A stretch of DNA of 64,000 nt from Enorma burkinafasonensis (GCF_902150035.1 NZ_LR597502.1:171083-235082), one strand, 5' to 3'. Shown: positions 18,303 to 27,160, counted from the stretch's first letter. Numbers and translations: made by a program. Notes: generated by a model not told the origin, from the letters alone.

Positions 18303-19112
18303 ATGTCGTTCCTCACTGAGCTCTTCGGTACCGAGAAGCCGATCATCGGTCTTCTGCACCTGAGGCCGCTGCCCGGTGACCCGCTCTACTACCCGGGCGG
18401 GAGCGTCGCCAAGGCGGCCGATGCCGCCAAACGCGACCTTGAGGCCCTGCAGGCGGGCGGGGTCGACGGCATCCTCATCACCAACGAGTTCTCGCTGCCC
18501 TACGAGCAGCACGTCTCGGCATCCACGCTCGCCGCCATGGGCTACGTCATCGGGTCCATCGCCGGCGACATCTCGTGCCCCTGGGGCGCCGAGGCCATCT
18601 ACGACGGCGACGCCACGATCGAGCTGTGTGCCGCCACGGGCGCGCAGTTCACGCGCTGCATGTTCTGCGGCGCCTGGGCGGGCGACCTGGGCCTCATCAA
18701 CCGCGACTTCGCGCGCACGATGCGCCTCAAGAGCGCGCTGCGCCTCGACGACCTCAAGCTCTTCCACTTCGTGACGAGCGAGGGCGAGGTCTACCTGAAC
18801 GACCGCACCACGGCGCAGATCGCCGACTCGCTGATCTTCAACTGCTACCCCGACGCGCTCGTGGTGGGCGGCGACGCCGCCGGTCGCGGCCCCGATGCCG
18901 AGGTCATCGCCGGGGTCCGCAAGGTCTCGGGTGACGTGCCCGTGGTCTGCGGCACCGGCTGCAGGACCGAGACGGTCGCGGACGTGTTCACGCGCTGCGA
19001 CGGCGCCTTCGTGGGCACGTGCCTCAAGGAGGGCGGACAGTTCACGGCGCCCGTCGACGCCGAGCGCGTCGCGACGTTCATGGCGGCGGCCCGTGCCGCC
19101 CGCGGGGAATAG
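18303..19112 (+). CDS. BtpA/SgcQ-family TIM-barrel protein
   Basis: This 269-residue protein belongs to the BtpA family. BtpA itself affects photosystem I stability in cyanobacteria, while the relative SgcQ sits in an E. coli sugar operon. Visible features are IIGLLHLRPLPGDPLYYPG near the N-terminus, GVDGILITNEFSLPY, and late GGDAAGRGPDAEVIAGVR and FVGTCLKEGG, as in phosphate-binding (beta/alpha)8 barrels. The GGAAGGAGAACGG site selects the ATG at 18303 over an upstream in-frame ATG at 18264. The next gene, an FGGY kinase, starts 9 nt later. It may act as an aldolase- or epimerase-like barrel enzyme on a phosphorylated sugar, but the reaction is unknown. Confidence 0.8.
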   Translation: MSFLTELFGTEKPIIGLLHLRPLPGDPLYYPGGSVAKAADAAKRDLEALQAGGVDGILITNEFSLPYEQHVSASTLAAMGYVIGSIAGDISCPWGAEAIYDGDATIELCAATGAQFTRCMFCGAWAGDLGLINRDFARTMRLKSALRLDDLKLFHFVTSEGEVYLNDRTTAQIADSLIFNCYPDALVVGGDAAGRGPDAEVIAGVRKVSGDVPVVCGTGCRTETVADVFTRCDGAFVGTCLKEGGQFTAPVDAERVATFMAAARAARGE

Positions 19113-19121
19113 GAGCGCGTC

Positions 19122-20642
19122 ATGGCCTACTATCTGGGTATCGACATCGGGACCGATTCGTCCAAGGGCATCCTCATCGACGAGGCCTGCTCGATCGTCG
19201 CGCAGGCGAGCCGCGCGCATGCGACCGAGAACCCGCAGCCGGGTTGGTACCAGCACGACGCCGAGGCCGTGTGGTGGGGCGACTTCTGCGCGCTCTCGCA
19301 TGAGCTGATCGACGCCGCCGGCATCTCCGGCGACGAGATCGGCTGTGTGGGCCTCTCCGCGCTCGGCTGCGACTGCGTGCCGGTCGACGAGGAGGGCACG
19401 GCGCTCGCGCCGGCGATCCTCTACGGCATCGACGCGCGCAGCCAGCCGCAGATCGAGCGGCTCATCGCCGAGTTCGGCGAGGACGGCGCCCGCGCCCTCA
19501 TCGGGCACGACCCGTGCTCGTCGGACATCGCGCCCAAGGTGCTGTGGTTCAAGGACAACATGCCCGAGATGCACGAGCATGCGGCCAAGTTCCTCACCGG
19601 CTCGTCGTATCTCTCGGCGAAGCTCACCGGCCGCTTCACGATCGACCGCTACCTCGCCGAGGACTTCCTGCCCATGTACGACCGCGAGACATGGGAGATC
19701 GACGAGGAGCACTGCGGGTACTTCTGCCGCCCCGACCAGATGGCCGAGGTCCTCGCCGCGACCGACATCGCCGGCGGCGTGTGCGAGCGCGCGGCGGCCG
19801 AGACCGGCATCGCCCCGGGCACGCCGGTGCTCGTGGGCACGGGCGACTCCGGTGCCGAGGCCATCTCGACCGGCGTCTTCCGCCCGGGCGACATGATGGT
19901 CCAGCTGGGGAGCACCTGCTACTTCATCTGCCTCGCCGACCGCATGATCGACGACGCGCGCCTGTGGCCGGGCACCTTTATCATCCCCGGCACCTACGGC
20001 ATCTGCGCCGGCACCAACACCGCCGGCACGCTCACGCGCTGGCTGCGCGACGAGCTCTACCGCGACGCCGTCGCCGCCGAGCAGGCGGGCGGCCGCAACG
20101 CCTACGAGGTCATGGCCGAGGAGGCGGCAGCCGTCGCGCCCGGCGCGGACGGCCTCGCCTGCCTGCCGTATTTCGCCGGCGAGCCCACCCCGCTCAACGA
20201 CCCCGCCGCGCGTGGGACGTTCTTCGGCCTCACGATGGGGCACACGCGCGGGCACGTGGTGCGCGCGGCGCTCGAGGGCATCGCCTACACCGTCGCCGCG
20301 CACGTCGATATCCTGGAGCAGGAGCACGGCCTGCCCGTCAACCGCATCCTCGCGGTGGGCGGCGGCACCAAGAACCCCGTGTGGATGCAGGCGATCGCCG
20401 ACGTCTGCGGGCGCGAGATCCTCACCGCCAAGGTCACGGTCGGCGCGAGCTACGGCGACGCCCTCATGGCGGCGCTCGCGGGCGGGGCGTGCGCGTCGTG
20501 GGACGAACTCGCCGAGCGCGTGGGCCAGGGCGCCATCATCGAGCCCGATGCCGCGGCGCACGAGCTCTACGCCAGCCGCCGGCACATCTTTGACGAGCTT
20601 TACCAGCGCAACCGCGACCTCATGCACGAGCTCGGGGAGTAG
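19122..20642 (+). CDS. FGGY-family carbohydrate kinase (xylulokinase-like)
   Basis: This 506-residue ASKHA-fold sugar kinase has the phosphate-1 motif GIDIGTDSSKG at residues 6-16, GWYQHDAEAVWWG typical of xylulokinase/FGGY proteins, the second-domain GTGDSGAEAIS, and the FGGY signature region GGGTKNPVWMQAIADV. It is the last gene of the operon, 9 nt after the BtpA-like gene. Having an FGGY kinase together with two PfkB kinases suggests that more than one sugar intermediate is phosphorylated. The substrate could be xylulose, erythritol, ribulose or a product of the amidohydrolase steps; sequence alone does not decide. Confidence 0.87.
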   Translation: MAYYLGIDIGTDSSKGILIDEACSIVAQASRAHATENPQPGWYQHDAEAVWWGDFCALSHELIDAAGISGDEIGCVGLSALGCDCVPVDEEGTALAPAILYGIDARSQPQIERLIAEFGEDGARALIGHDPCSSDIAPKVLWFKDNMPEMHEHAAKFLTGSSYLSAKLTGRFTIDRYLAEDFLPMYDRETWEIDEEHCGYFCRPDQMAEVLAATDIAGGVCERAAAETGIAPGTPVLVGTGDSGAEAISTGVFRPGDMMVQLGSTCYFICLADRMIDDARLWPGTFIIPGTYGICAGTNTAGTLTRWLRDELYRDAVAAEQAGGRNAYEVMAEEAAAVAPGADGLACLPYFAGEPTPLNDPAARGTFFGLTMGHTRGHVVRAALEGIAYTVAAHVDILEQEHGLPVNRILAVGGGTKNPVWMQAIADVCGREILTAKVTVGASYGDALMAALAGGACASWDELAERVGQGAIIEPDAAAHELYASRRHIFDELYQRNRDLMHELGE

Positions 20643-20751
20643 GGGCCATCCTACCGCGCGCTTTGCCGGGTTTGTGCCGCGGCTTTCATCTGGTCGCATC
20701 TTGAAGGGGAGGGTCCCGGTGGGCCCGCCCCCTCTTTGGGGACAGCGTGGC

Positions 20752-21525
20752 CTACCGATGGCCGGAGAACCTTAAGAGAGCTGCCGACCTGCGAGCGATG
20801 GCCGCCCCCAGCGCTTCGGGGTCGCACCCGCGCAGCTCGGCGAGGAGTTCCAGGGTCGATGCGAGGGAGCGCTCGATCTTATCGAGCCCATAGGGCGCGC
20901 CGAGCTCGGGCGGGGCGTCGGTCTCGAGGAGCAGGCGGTCCTCGGGGAGGATGCGCGCGTACTCGCGGCCGCGCTTGGTGGCGAGCATGTGCTCGTTCAC
21001 GGAGAAGAGAAACCCTGCCCGGACCGCGCGCCAGAGCTCGTCGGTCGTGCCCGAGAACCAGTGGAGGATGCAGGCGGCGCCATCGGTAAGGCCGGTTTCC
21101 TCGACGAGGTCGATCACGGCGCCGGCGCTCCTGATGGCATGGAACGACGCCGCGCGGCCCGCGAGCGGGTGCGCCGCCGCGGAGCGCAGGATGCGCCTCA
21201 GAGCATCGGTCTGCGCGTCGAGCGTGCCTGCACCGCGCCTGCCCCCGTCGAGCCCCAGCTCACCGAGGTACGGGGCCTCGGCGGCGAGTTCGCAGGCGCG
21301 CTCCACATCCGCCTCCCCGCAGGTGCCGTCGGCGAGCCACCAGGGGTGGAGCCCCGCGCCCACGCGGACGTTGGGGCAGGGTGCGAAGCGCCGGCGCGCC
21401 TCCTGCGTGCCGTCCGGCGTCACCGTCGTGCAGAAGAAGCCTATCCCACGCCCCTCGGCCTCCCGGGCGACCTCAAGCCCGTTGGCCATGAGGTCCAGGT
21501 GGCAGTGCATGTCGACCAGGCGCAT
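20752..21525 (-). CDS. TatD-family hydrolase
   Basis: This 257-residue TatD-like metal-dependent hydrolase, a 3'-exonuclease in characterised members, shows DMHCHLD at the N-terminus (metal HxH), LGELGLDGGR (Glu ligand), SFHAIRS and ILHWFSGT (His ligands) and LLETDAPPE (Asp). It is a standard-length protein on the minus strand, 24 nt after the stop of the ThiF/TcdA-like gene, so the two are likely co-transcribed. Relatives act in DNA repair or RNA turnover. Family assignment is firm; its exact cellular substrate is not known. Confidence 0.9.
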   Translation of the reverse strand: MRLVDMHCHLDLMANGLEVAREAEGRGIGFFCTTVTPDGTQEARRRFAPCPNVRVGAGLHPWWLADGTCGEADVERACELAAEAPYLGELGLDGGRRGAGTLDAQTDALRRILRSAAAHPLAGRAASFHAIRSAGAVIDLVEETGLTDGAACILHWFSGTTDELWRAVRAGFLFSVNEHMLATKRGREYARILPEDRLLLETDAPPELGAPYGLDKIERSLASTLELLAELRGCDPEALGAAIARRSAALLRFSGHR

Positions 21526-21549
21526 CGTCAGCCTCCTTTCGCGGGCGGT

Positions 21550-22320
21550 TCAGATACCGCGCCCGACGAGCTTGCGGATCACGAACCCGGCGAGCATCTG
21601 GCCCATGATGGGCGGGAAGTACGAGGCGGTGCCGAGCGGGGGGCGCGAACCATCGTGCGGGATGGGGGAGGCCGGCCGCGCGACCGGCTCCTCGTCCGAG
21701 TAGAGCACGTCGAGGTGGCCGATGCCGCGCTTCCGGCATTCCTTGCGCATCACGCGCGAGAGCGCGTCGCCGCTCGTCTCGTAGATGTCGGCGATGCGCA
21801 GGCGCTCGGGTGCGAGCTTCATCGCGCCGCCCATGCTGCTCACCAGGGGTATCCCCGCGCGCTCGGCGAGGTCGGCGACCGCGAGCTTGGTCGAGACCGT
21901 GTCGATGGCGTCGATGAGGTAGTCGATGCGTCCGCCGGCCTCCGCCCGGCAGTCCTCGATGAGCGCCTCGACGTCCTCGGCGCGCACGAACGCGTCGCGG
22001 GCGACCACGCGGGCTCCGGGGTTGATGCGGCCGATCATCTCGCGCATGACGTCGACCTTGCGCCGGCCCACGGTGTCCGTGAAGGCGATGGCCTGGCGGT
22101 TGATGTTGCTGGCGGCGACGGCGTCGCCGTCTACGATGACAAGCGTGCCCACGCCGCCGCGCGCGAGCGCCTCGATGCAGTTGGAGCCCACGCCGCCCGC
22201 GCCGAGCACCATCACCGTCGAGCGCTGGATGCGCCCGAGGCCCTCCGCGCCCCACATGGCCTCGAGCCGCGACAGCGCGGTCTCAGAGGGTTCGGTGGCG
22301 GTCGTCTCGCGTTCGACCAT
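21550..22320 (-). CDS. tcdA: tRNA threonylcarbamoyladenosine dehydratase, TcdA/ThiF-E1-like
   Basis: This 256-residue E1-like ATP-dependent enzyme matches TcdA (CsdL), which cyclises the t6A modification at tRNA position 37. It has the Rossmann motif VLGAGGVGSNCIEALARGG (about residues 33-51), VIVDGDAVAASNINRQ, and DYLIDAIDTVSTK with SSMGGAMKLAPERL. It ends with a C-terminal PPIMGQMLAGFVIRKLVG segment. I chose the ATG at 22320; the frame opens to 22674 but the extension looks like non-coding GC-rich sequence. It is divergent from ettA and followed by the TatD gene. ThiF/MoeB-type E1 proteins are the alternative, but no ThiS/MoaD partner is nearby. Confidence 0.85.
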   Translation of the reverse strand: MVERETTATEPSETALSRLEAMWGAEGLGRIQRSTVMVLGAGGVGSNCIEALARGGVGTLVIVDGDAVAASNINRQAIAFTDTVGRRKVDVMREMIGRINPGARVVARDAFVRAEDVEALIEDCRAEAGGRIDYLIDAIDTVSTKLAVADLAERAGIPLVSSMGGAMKLAPERLRIADIYETSGDALSRVMRKECRKRGIGHLDVLYSDEEPVARPASPIPHDGSRPPLGTASYFPPIMGQMLAGFVIRKLVGRGI

Positions 22321-22692
22321 GTTGGCTCCCGATTCTCGAATGGGCGGCAGGGAAGGCGGGCCGCCTTCACGGAACAGTGTAGCCCAGCCGCGCCTGCCGG
22401 GGGAGGGCGGGCGCCAGGCGCACCGGGGCCGGGGTTCATGTCGCGCATCGTCTAGCGCGGTATGACGGTGGGCGCGGTGCTCGCCGGCACCGGGGGCACG
22501 GGACCATGCGCCGTGGCGGATCCGGAGGCGGGCGACAGCCGCCCGGAGGCGCCCTGCCATGGTTTGCCGATGGAAACCGGCGGTCTCGCCGCAATGCGCG
22601 CGGCAATCTGAGACGATAGCTCGCGAACACCGCGCAACGGGCGCAGACGGCGCCCGGACGACCCGCAAGCACACCGTTCATAGGGGGAACGT
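22321..22692. other. Divergent intergenic region tcdA/ettA
   Basis: 372 bases between two divergent genes. It must contain both promoters, but no convincing -35/-10 pair stands out in the GC-rich sequence, and I see no RNA gene. A GGGGGAACGT ribosome-binding site closes the region before ettA. Confidence 0.4.
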
Positions 22693-24372
22693 ATGGCAGA
22701 GTTCATCTACCAGATGTACCAGGCGCGCAAGGCGCATGGCGACAAGGTCATCCTCGACGACGTGACCTTGAGCTTCTATCCCGGAGCCAAGATCGGCGTC
22801 GTGGGACCCAACGGCATGGGCAAGTCGACCCTGCTCAAGATCATGGCGGGCATCGAGGAGGTCTCCAACGGCGACGCCCGGCTCACGCCCGGCTACACCG
22901 TGGGCATCCTCGAGCAGGAGCCGCCGCTCGATGACGACAAGACCGTCATCGAGAACGTGCGCATGGCCTTCGGCGACCTCATCGCCAAGATCGACCGCTT
23001 CAACAAGATCGGCGAGGAGATGGCCGAGCCCGACGCGGACTTCGACGCCCTCATGGCCGAGATGGGCAGGCTCCAGGACGAGATCGACGCCGCGGACGCC
23101 TGGGACATCGACTCCAAGCTCGGCCAGGCTATGGACGCGTTGCAGCTTCCCGACTCCGACATGCCCGTGAACGTGCTCTCGGGCGGCGAGCGCCGCCGCG
23201 TGGCGCTCTGCAAGCTCCTGCTCGAGGCGCCCGACCTGCTGCTTCTGGACGAGCCCACGAACCACCTCGACGCGGAGTCGGTGCTGTGGCTCGAGCACTT
23301 CCTCAAGAACTATCCCGGCGCCGTGCTCGCCGTCACGCACGACCGCTACTTCCTCGACAACGTGGCCGAGTGGATCTGCGAGGTCGACCGCGGGCACCTT
23401 TATCCCTACAAGGGCAACTACTCGACCTACCTCGAGACCAAGGCCGCGCGCATCGCCGCACAGGGCCAGCGCGACGCCAAGCTCGCCAAACGCATGGCTG
23501 CCGAGGTCGAGTGGGTGCGCTCCTCGCCGAAGGCCCGCCAGGCCAAGAACAAGGCGCGTCTCGCCCGCTACGAGGAGATGGAGGCCGAGGCCCGCGCGAG
23601 CCAGAAGCTCGACTACACCGACATCCGCATCCCGGTGGGCCCGCGCCTGGGCGCGAAGGTCCTCGAGGTCGAGCACCTGCACAAGGAGTTCGACGGGCGC
23701 GTGCTCATCGACGACCTCTCGTTCAGCCTGCCGCGCAACGGCATCGTGGGCGTCATCGGCCCCAACGGCGTGGGCAAGTCGACCCTCTTCAAGATGATCA
23801 TGGGGCTCGAGCAGCCCACCTCGGGCACCATCACGCTCGGCGAGACGGTGAAGCTCTCCTATGTCGACCAGGGGCGCGAGGGCATAGACCCCGACAAGTC
23901 GCTCTGGGAGGTCGTCTCGGACGGCAACGACATCATGATCGTCGGCGAGTCCGAGGTGCCGAGCCGCGCCTACGTGGCGAGCTTCGGCTTCAAGGGCTCC
24001 GACCAGCAGAAGCGCGCGGGCGTGCTCTCGGGCGGCGAGCGCAACCGCCTGAACCTCGCGCTCACGCTCAAGCAGGGCGGGAACCTCCTGCTCCTCGACG
24101 AGCCCACCAACGACCTCGACGTCGAGACGCTCTCGTCGCTCGAGGCGGCGCTGCTCGAGTTCCCGGGCTGCTCCGTGGTGATCAGCCACGACCGCATGTT
24201 CCTCGACCGCGTGGCGACGCACATCCTCGCCTGGGAGGGCACCGACGAGAACCCCGGCGCCTGGTATTGGTTCGAGGGCAACTTCGAGGCCTACCAGGAG
24301 AACCGCGTCGCCCGCCTGGGCGAGGACGCGGCGCGCCCGCACCGCATCCACCGCAAGCTCACGCGCGATTAG
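22693..24372 (+). CDS. ettA: ABC-F protein EttA, energy-dependent translational throttle
   Basis: This 559-residue soluble ABC-F ATPase has two ABC cassettes and no membrane segments. Walker A motifs are GPNGMGKST (near residue 37) and GPNGVGKST (near residue 357). ABC signatures are LSGGERRRVALCK and LSGGERNRLNLAL. Walker B segments are LLLLDEPTNHLD and LLLLDEPTNDLD. The linker between them carries the charged P-site tRNA-interaction helix. Its length and opening EFIYQMYQARKAHGDKVIL match EttA, which binds the ribosomal E site and senses the ATP/ADP ratio. It is monocistronic and faces an oppositely oriented gene across the symmetric repeat array. Confidence 0.95.
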   Translation: MAEFIYQMYQARKAHGDKVILDDVTLSFYPGAKIGVVGPNGMGKSTLLKIMAGIEEVSNGDARLTPGYTVGILEQEPPLDDDKTVIENVRMAFGDLIAKIDRFNKIGEEMAEPDADFDALMAEMGRLQDEIDAADAWDIDSKLGQAMDALQLPDSDMPVNVLSGGERRRVALCKLLLEAPDLLLLDEPTNHLDAESVLWLEHFLKNYPGAVLAVTHDRYFLDNVAEWICEVDRGHLYPYKGNYSTYLETKAARIAAQGQRDAKLAKRMAAEVEWVRSSPKARQAKNKARLARYEEMEAEARASQKLDYTDIRIPVGPRLGAKVLEVEHLHKEFDGRVLIDDLSFSLPRNGIVGVIGPNGVGKSTLFKMIMGLEQPTSGTITLGETVKLSYVDQGREGIDPDKSLWEVVSDGNDIMIVGESEVPSRAYVASFGFKGSDQQKRAGVLSGGERNRLNLALTLKQGGNLLLLDEPTNDLDVETLSSLEAALLEFPGCSVVISHDRMFLDRVATHILAWEGTDENPGAWYWFEGNFEAYQENRVARLGEDAARPHRIHRKLTRD

Positions 24373-24630
24373 CCGCGTGGGGCGAGCCTGCCCGGTAGCG
24401 GCCTTCGCTGCCTGTCATGTCGCACCGGCGGGCGCATCGGGCCGCCCTCCTTTTCGCATGGGTCTGCCGATGCGAGTTGCCGATGCGAAGACCCTTTCGC
24501 TGGACGCCAAGCCTCCCCGCACCTTGTATGAGCAGGTCGGGGAGGTTTTCCGTTTGATTCCGCGGCGTCTTGCGCCGCCTCGGGGACAGGCGATCGGGCG
24601 TCTGTGGTGAATGCCGTAGGATGCCGCCGC

Positions 24631-24804
24631 ATCGTATCTTTTCTGCAAAAGAACCACTGGTATCGTACGATTTATGCAAAGCTCAGTAGTTCATCGTAAG
24701 ATTAATGCACTCTTGGTCTTAAAATTGCATTCTTCTTACGATACCACTGGTTCTTTTGCAGAGAACGTACGATACCAGTGGCTCTTTTGCAGAAAGCGTA
24801 CGAT
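24631..24804. repeat. Mirror-symmetric array of six ATCGTA-N7-TGCA motifs at 31-bp spacing
   Basis: Forward 17-bp motifs start at 24631, 24662 and 24693, and reverse-complement motifs start at 24726, 24757 and 24788. Spacing within each half is exactly 31 bp. The coordinates are mirror symmetric about 24717.5. Spacers share an AAGAACCACTGG-like core in several units; the two right-hand units (24737-24767 and 24768-24798) match at 27 of 31 positions. The array fills a gap between the convergent ettA and 24822-26093 genes. It could fold into a long hairpin or bind an oligomeric protein at three-helical-turn intervals. Confidence 0.8.
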
Positions 24805-24821
24805 AAACCGCCACAGCGCGG

Positions 24822-26093
24822 TCAGTTCGCGGGTGCGGAGTCCTTGTCTGCAGTGGGATCCTCGAGCTCGGAGACCTCCCAGGGCGCGCCCGGCGTGCCC
24901 TGCGCGCGTCGGCGGATGCGCACGGTGACGGACCTGCGCTCGCCGCTCTGCGTGTAGCGCAGGGGGAACGACGCCTGGCCGCGACCGTGTTCGAGCTCGC
25001 CGCGCAGGTGCGCGATGTAGTAGTACTCGGTGAGGATGCCGAGCGCGTCGGCGCCGTACGGCAGCAGGTACCCGAGCTCGCGTAGCAGCGGCGCGGGGCA
25101 GTAGACGTCTTGGGCGAAGTCGCGCGGGAAGCCCTCGGGCAGCTCGCCGTCGTTTCGCGGGATGAGGTTCTCGGGCACGGGATCGGGGCCTGCAGGCGAC
25201 GCCTGCGCTGCGGGCTCGGCGGTCTCGCCGGCTGCCGCCGCGCCGACTTGCGGCGATGCGACGTCCTGCGCATCCACGGCGTCCTGCGCATCCGTCTCCA
25301 GGTCCTCGGGGATGTAGGTGATGGTGAGCGAGATCGAGGGGGCGGGAGGCACTGCGCCGGGCGCGGGCTCCTCAGGTGCGGTCGCCTCGTCAGTGGGGCC
25401 TTCCTCCAGGGCGGCTTCGGGGGCGTCCGCGACCGAATCGGCGTCAGCCGTTCCGCCTGCCTGCTCGGCCATCGCCTCCTCTGCGCCTGAGGCTTCCATC
25501 TCTTCGGCGGGCATCGCTGCCTCCGCTTCCGCCGGCTCCTCGGCTGTCGTTTCGGCAGCCTCGTCATGGGCCTCGACGGCAGCGCGGCCGCCCTCCGGAT
25601 TCTCGGACGTGGCCTCGGCATCCGCCGACTCCTTTGCGGCCAGCGGTTCAGCTTCCGGCGCCGCTTCCTCCGCGGCCACCGGCTCGGCTTCCGGTGCCGG
25701 CTCCTCCTCGACGCGCGGCACGTGGCGAGGGCGCACCGGCTTCACCGTCTTGTCGCCGCGCTTGCGCTTCCAGGGCTTCCCCTGGCCGCCGGCGGGTTTC
25801 TTTGCGGCGGCGTCCGCGGCATCGAGCGCCTCGTCCCAGGCGGGCTGGGCGACGAGGGTCACGTAGATGCGTCCGCCCTTGAATACGGTGAGCCGCGCGA
25901 ACTCGGAGAGCTCCTCCATGAGCTCGCGCGCGTCGACGAAGCCGAGATCCTGTGGCGCGAGGTCGTCTGCGACAAGCGCCTCCTCGACGCGCGTCATGAA
26001 GGTCTGCCTGCCGCAGCCGATCGCCTGGCGCAGCAGGTTGTAGAGATAGATCCGGTTGCCGGCGGTGAGCGCCGGTCGCTGCTCGTGAGACAT
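24822..26093 (-). CDS. Uncharacterised protein with LOTUS-like winged-helix N-terminus and acidic linker
   Basis: This 423-residue protein is not recognised as a named family. Residues about 13-82 resemble an OST-HTH/LOTUS winged helix: a helical start, then DLAPQDLGFVDARELMEEL, then FARLTVFKGGRIYVTL. Residues about 100-290 are low-complexity Ala/Glu/Pro, probably disordered. The last 130 residues form a compact domain with PRDFAQDVYCPAPLLRELG and EYYYIAHLRGELEHG. No signal peptide or membrane segment is visible. AAAGAGGAAG precedes the chosen ATG at 26093; the ATG at 26123 lacks a site. LOTUS domains bind RNA, especially G-rich RNA, in known cases, so an RNA-related role is possible but only inferred. 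Confidence 0.6.
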   Translation of the reverse strand: MSHEQRPALTAGNRIYLYNLLRQAIGCGRQTFMTRVEEALVADDLAPQDLGFVDARELMEELSEFARLTVFKGGRIYVTLVAQPAWDEALDAADAAAKKPAGGQGKPWKRKRGDKTVKPVRPRHVPRVEEEPAPEAEPVAAEEAAPEAEPLAAKESADAEATSENPEGGRAAVEAHDEAAETTAEEPAEAEAAMPAEEMEASGAEEAMAEQAGGTADADSVADAPEAALEEGPTDEATAPEEPAPGAVPPAPSISLTITYIPEDLETDAQDAVDAQDVASPQVGAAAAGETAEPAAQASPAGPDPVPENLIPRNDGELPEGFPRDFAQDVYCPAPLLRELGYLLPYGADALGILTEYYYIAHLRGELEHGRGQASFPLRYTQSGERRSVTVRIRRRAQGTPGAPWEVSELEDPTADKDSAPAN

Positions 26094-26158
26094 GCTTCCT
26101 CTTTCCCGTTGGCTGTACAGCATCTTACCATCGCGGGAGAGGGTGCCGTCTCAGGCGC

Positions 26159-27160
26159 CTAGCTCGCGGCCGCCGCCGTCCCGCCGGCAGCGGCCCCGGC
26201 CGCGGCGTTCCCGCCGGCAGCGCCACTGGAACCGTCGCCATCGGTGGCGGGGGAGGAGGGCTTGTCCACGGTGTCCTGGCTCCCGCCGGCCGCTCCCGTC
26301 TCCGTGTCGGTTGCGGATCCGTTGCCGGTCGCCGGGTCGTCCGCTCCCACGACGCCGCCGTCATCCGGGGACGTCGGCTCGGCGGGTGTCGCGGGCTCCC
26401 GCGCATCGTCTGCGGAGGACGTGCCACCGGCTCCACCCGCCGCGTCCGTCGCGGCATCCTCCGCCGCGGGCTCCTCGGGCGTCGCCGGCTGCGTGAAGAT
26501 GGGATCCGGCCTCGTGCCGATGCCCTCGCCCGCGGTGCCGAGCAGAATCGCGCAGGCGCAGGCGACGACGGCGATCGCGGCGATGAGGACTGAGAACCCG
26601 ATGACCTTGCGCTGGGTCGCGGCCCGCTCCGCCTCGGCGCGCGCCTGCAGCCGCACAGGCGCCACGCGCGCGTTCCACGCGCTGTCCGCGCGGTCCGCGG
26701 CCGTGTCGCGCCGGTCGAGGACCGTCGTGCGCCCGGGGACGCCGGCGGCCTGCACCCCGTAGCCGCCCGCCGCCTCGCCGTGCCGCGCCCGCGCCGGGCC
26801 GTCGCTCCCGGGAAGGGCCGTCCCCAAGAGGTCCTTGCCCTGCTTGAGCTTGCGCGCGCCCGCCGTGAGGAACTTGCGGTACAGCTGCGAGGAGACCACC
26901 GTCACCACCGAACTCACCGCGGCGCCGATGACCGACCCGCCGATGCCGATCTTCGAGGCGAGCAGCACCGAGGTGGCTGCCGCCGCCGCGCCGGCGATGA
27001 CCTGGGGGAGCGTGATGCCCTCGAAGAGGCCCTCCTCGCGCTTGCGCATGATCTGGGTGCCGCCGATCGAGGGGCGCTCCTCGGGCGCCTCGCGCCGGTA
27101 GACGCGCGTGCGCTGGCGGTCGGTGAACCCGTCATCGGGGGTAGGGCGGTAGGTCGGCAT
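26159..27160 (-). CDS. Uncharacterised membrane protein with Ala/Gly/Asp-rich tail
   Basis: This 333-residue protein has a hydrophobic region at residues about 52-92, glycine-rich and possibly forming two short segments, and a clear transmembrane helix at about 186-208 (VIGFSVLIAAIAVVACACAILL). A basic, Arg-rich stretch lies between them. The C-terminal 115 residues are low-complexity Ala/Gly/Asp/Thr/Pro, like a wall-spanning stalk. I chose the ATG at 27160 because GAAGGAGGC precedes it. It is followed by the LOTUS-like gene on the same strand, 65 nt away. No family is recognised; an envelope-associated role is inferred. Confidence 0.6.
   Translation of the reverse strand: MPTYRPTPDDGFTDRQRTRVYRREAPEERPSIGGTQIMRKREEGLFEGITLPQVIAGAAAAATSVLLASKIGIGGSVIGAAVSSVVTVVSSQLYRKFLTAGARKLKQGKDLLGTALPGSDGPARARHGEAAGGYGVQAAGVPGRTTVLDRRDTAADRADSAWNARVAPVRLQARAEAERAATQRKVIGFSVLIAAIAVVACACAILLGTAGEGIGTRPDPIFTQPATPEEPAAEDAATDAAGGAGGTSSADDAREPATPAEPTSPDDGGVVGADDPATGNGSATDTETGAAGGSQDTVDKPSSPATDGDGSSGAAGGNAAAGAAAGGTAAAAS

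Noticed and set aside
16761..20699. A 1312-codon open frame on the minus strand opposite the frl-like operon
   Set aside because: It is antisense to five well-supported genes, is rich in Arg/Ala/Gly/His, has no ribosome-binding site and arises from GC-saturated codon positions.
24631..24804. CRISPR array
   Set aside because: Units change orientation at the centre, the period is 31 bp with no unique spacers, and no cas genes are near.
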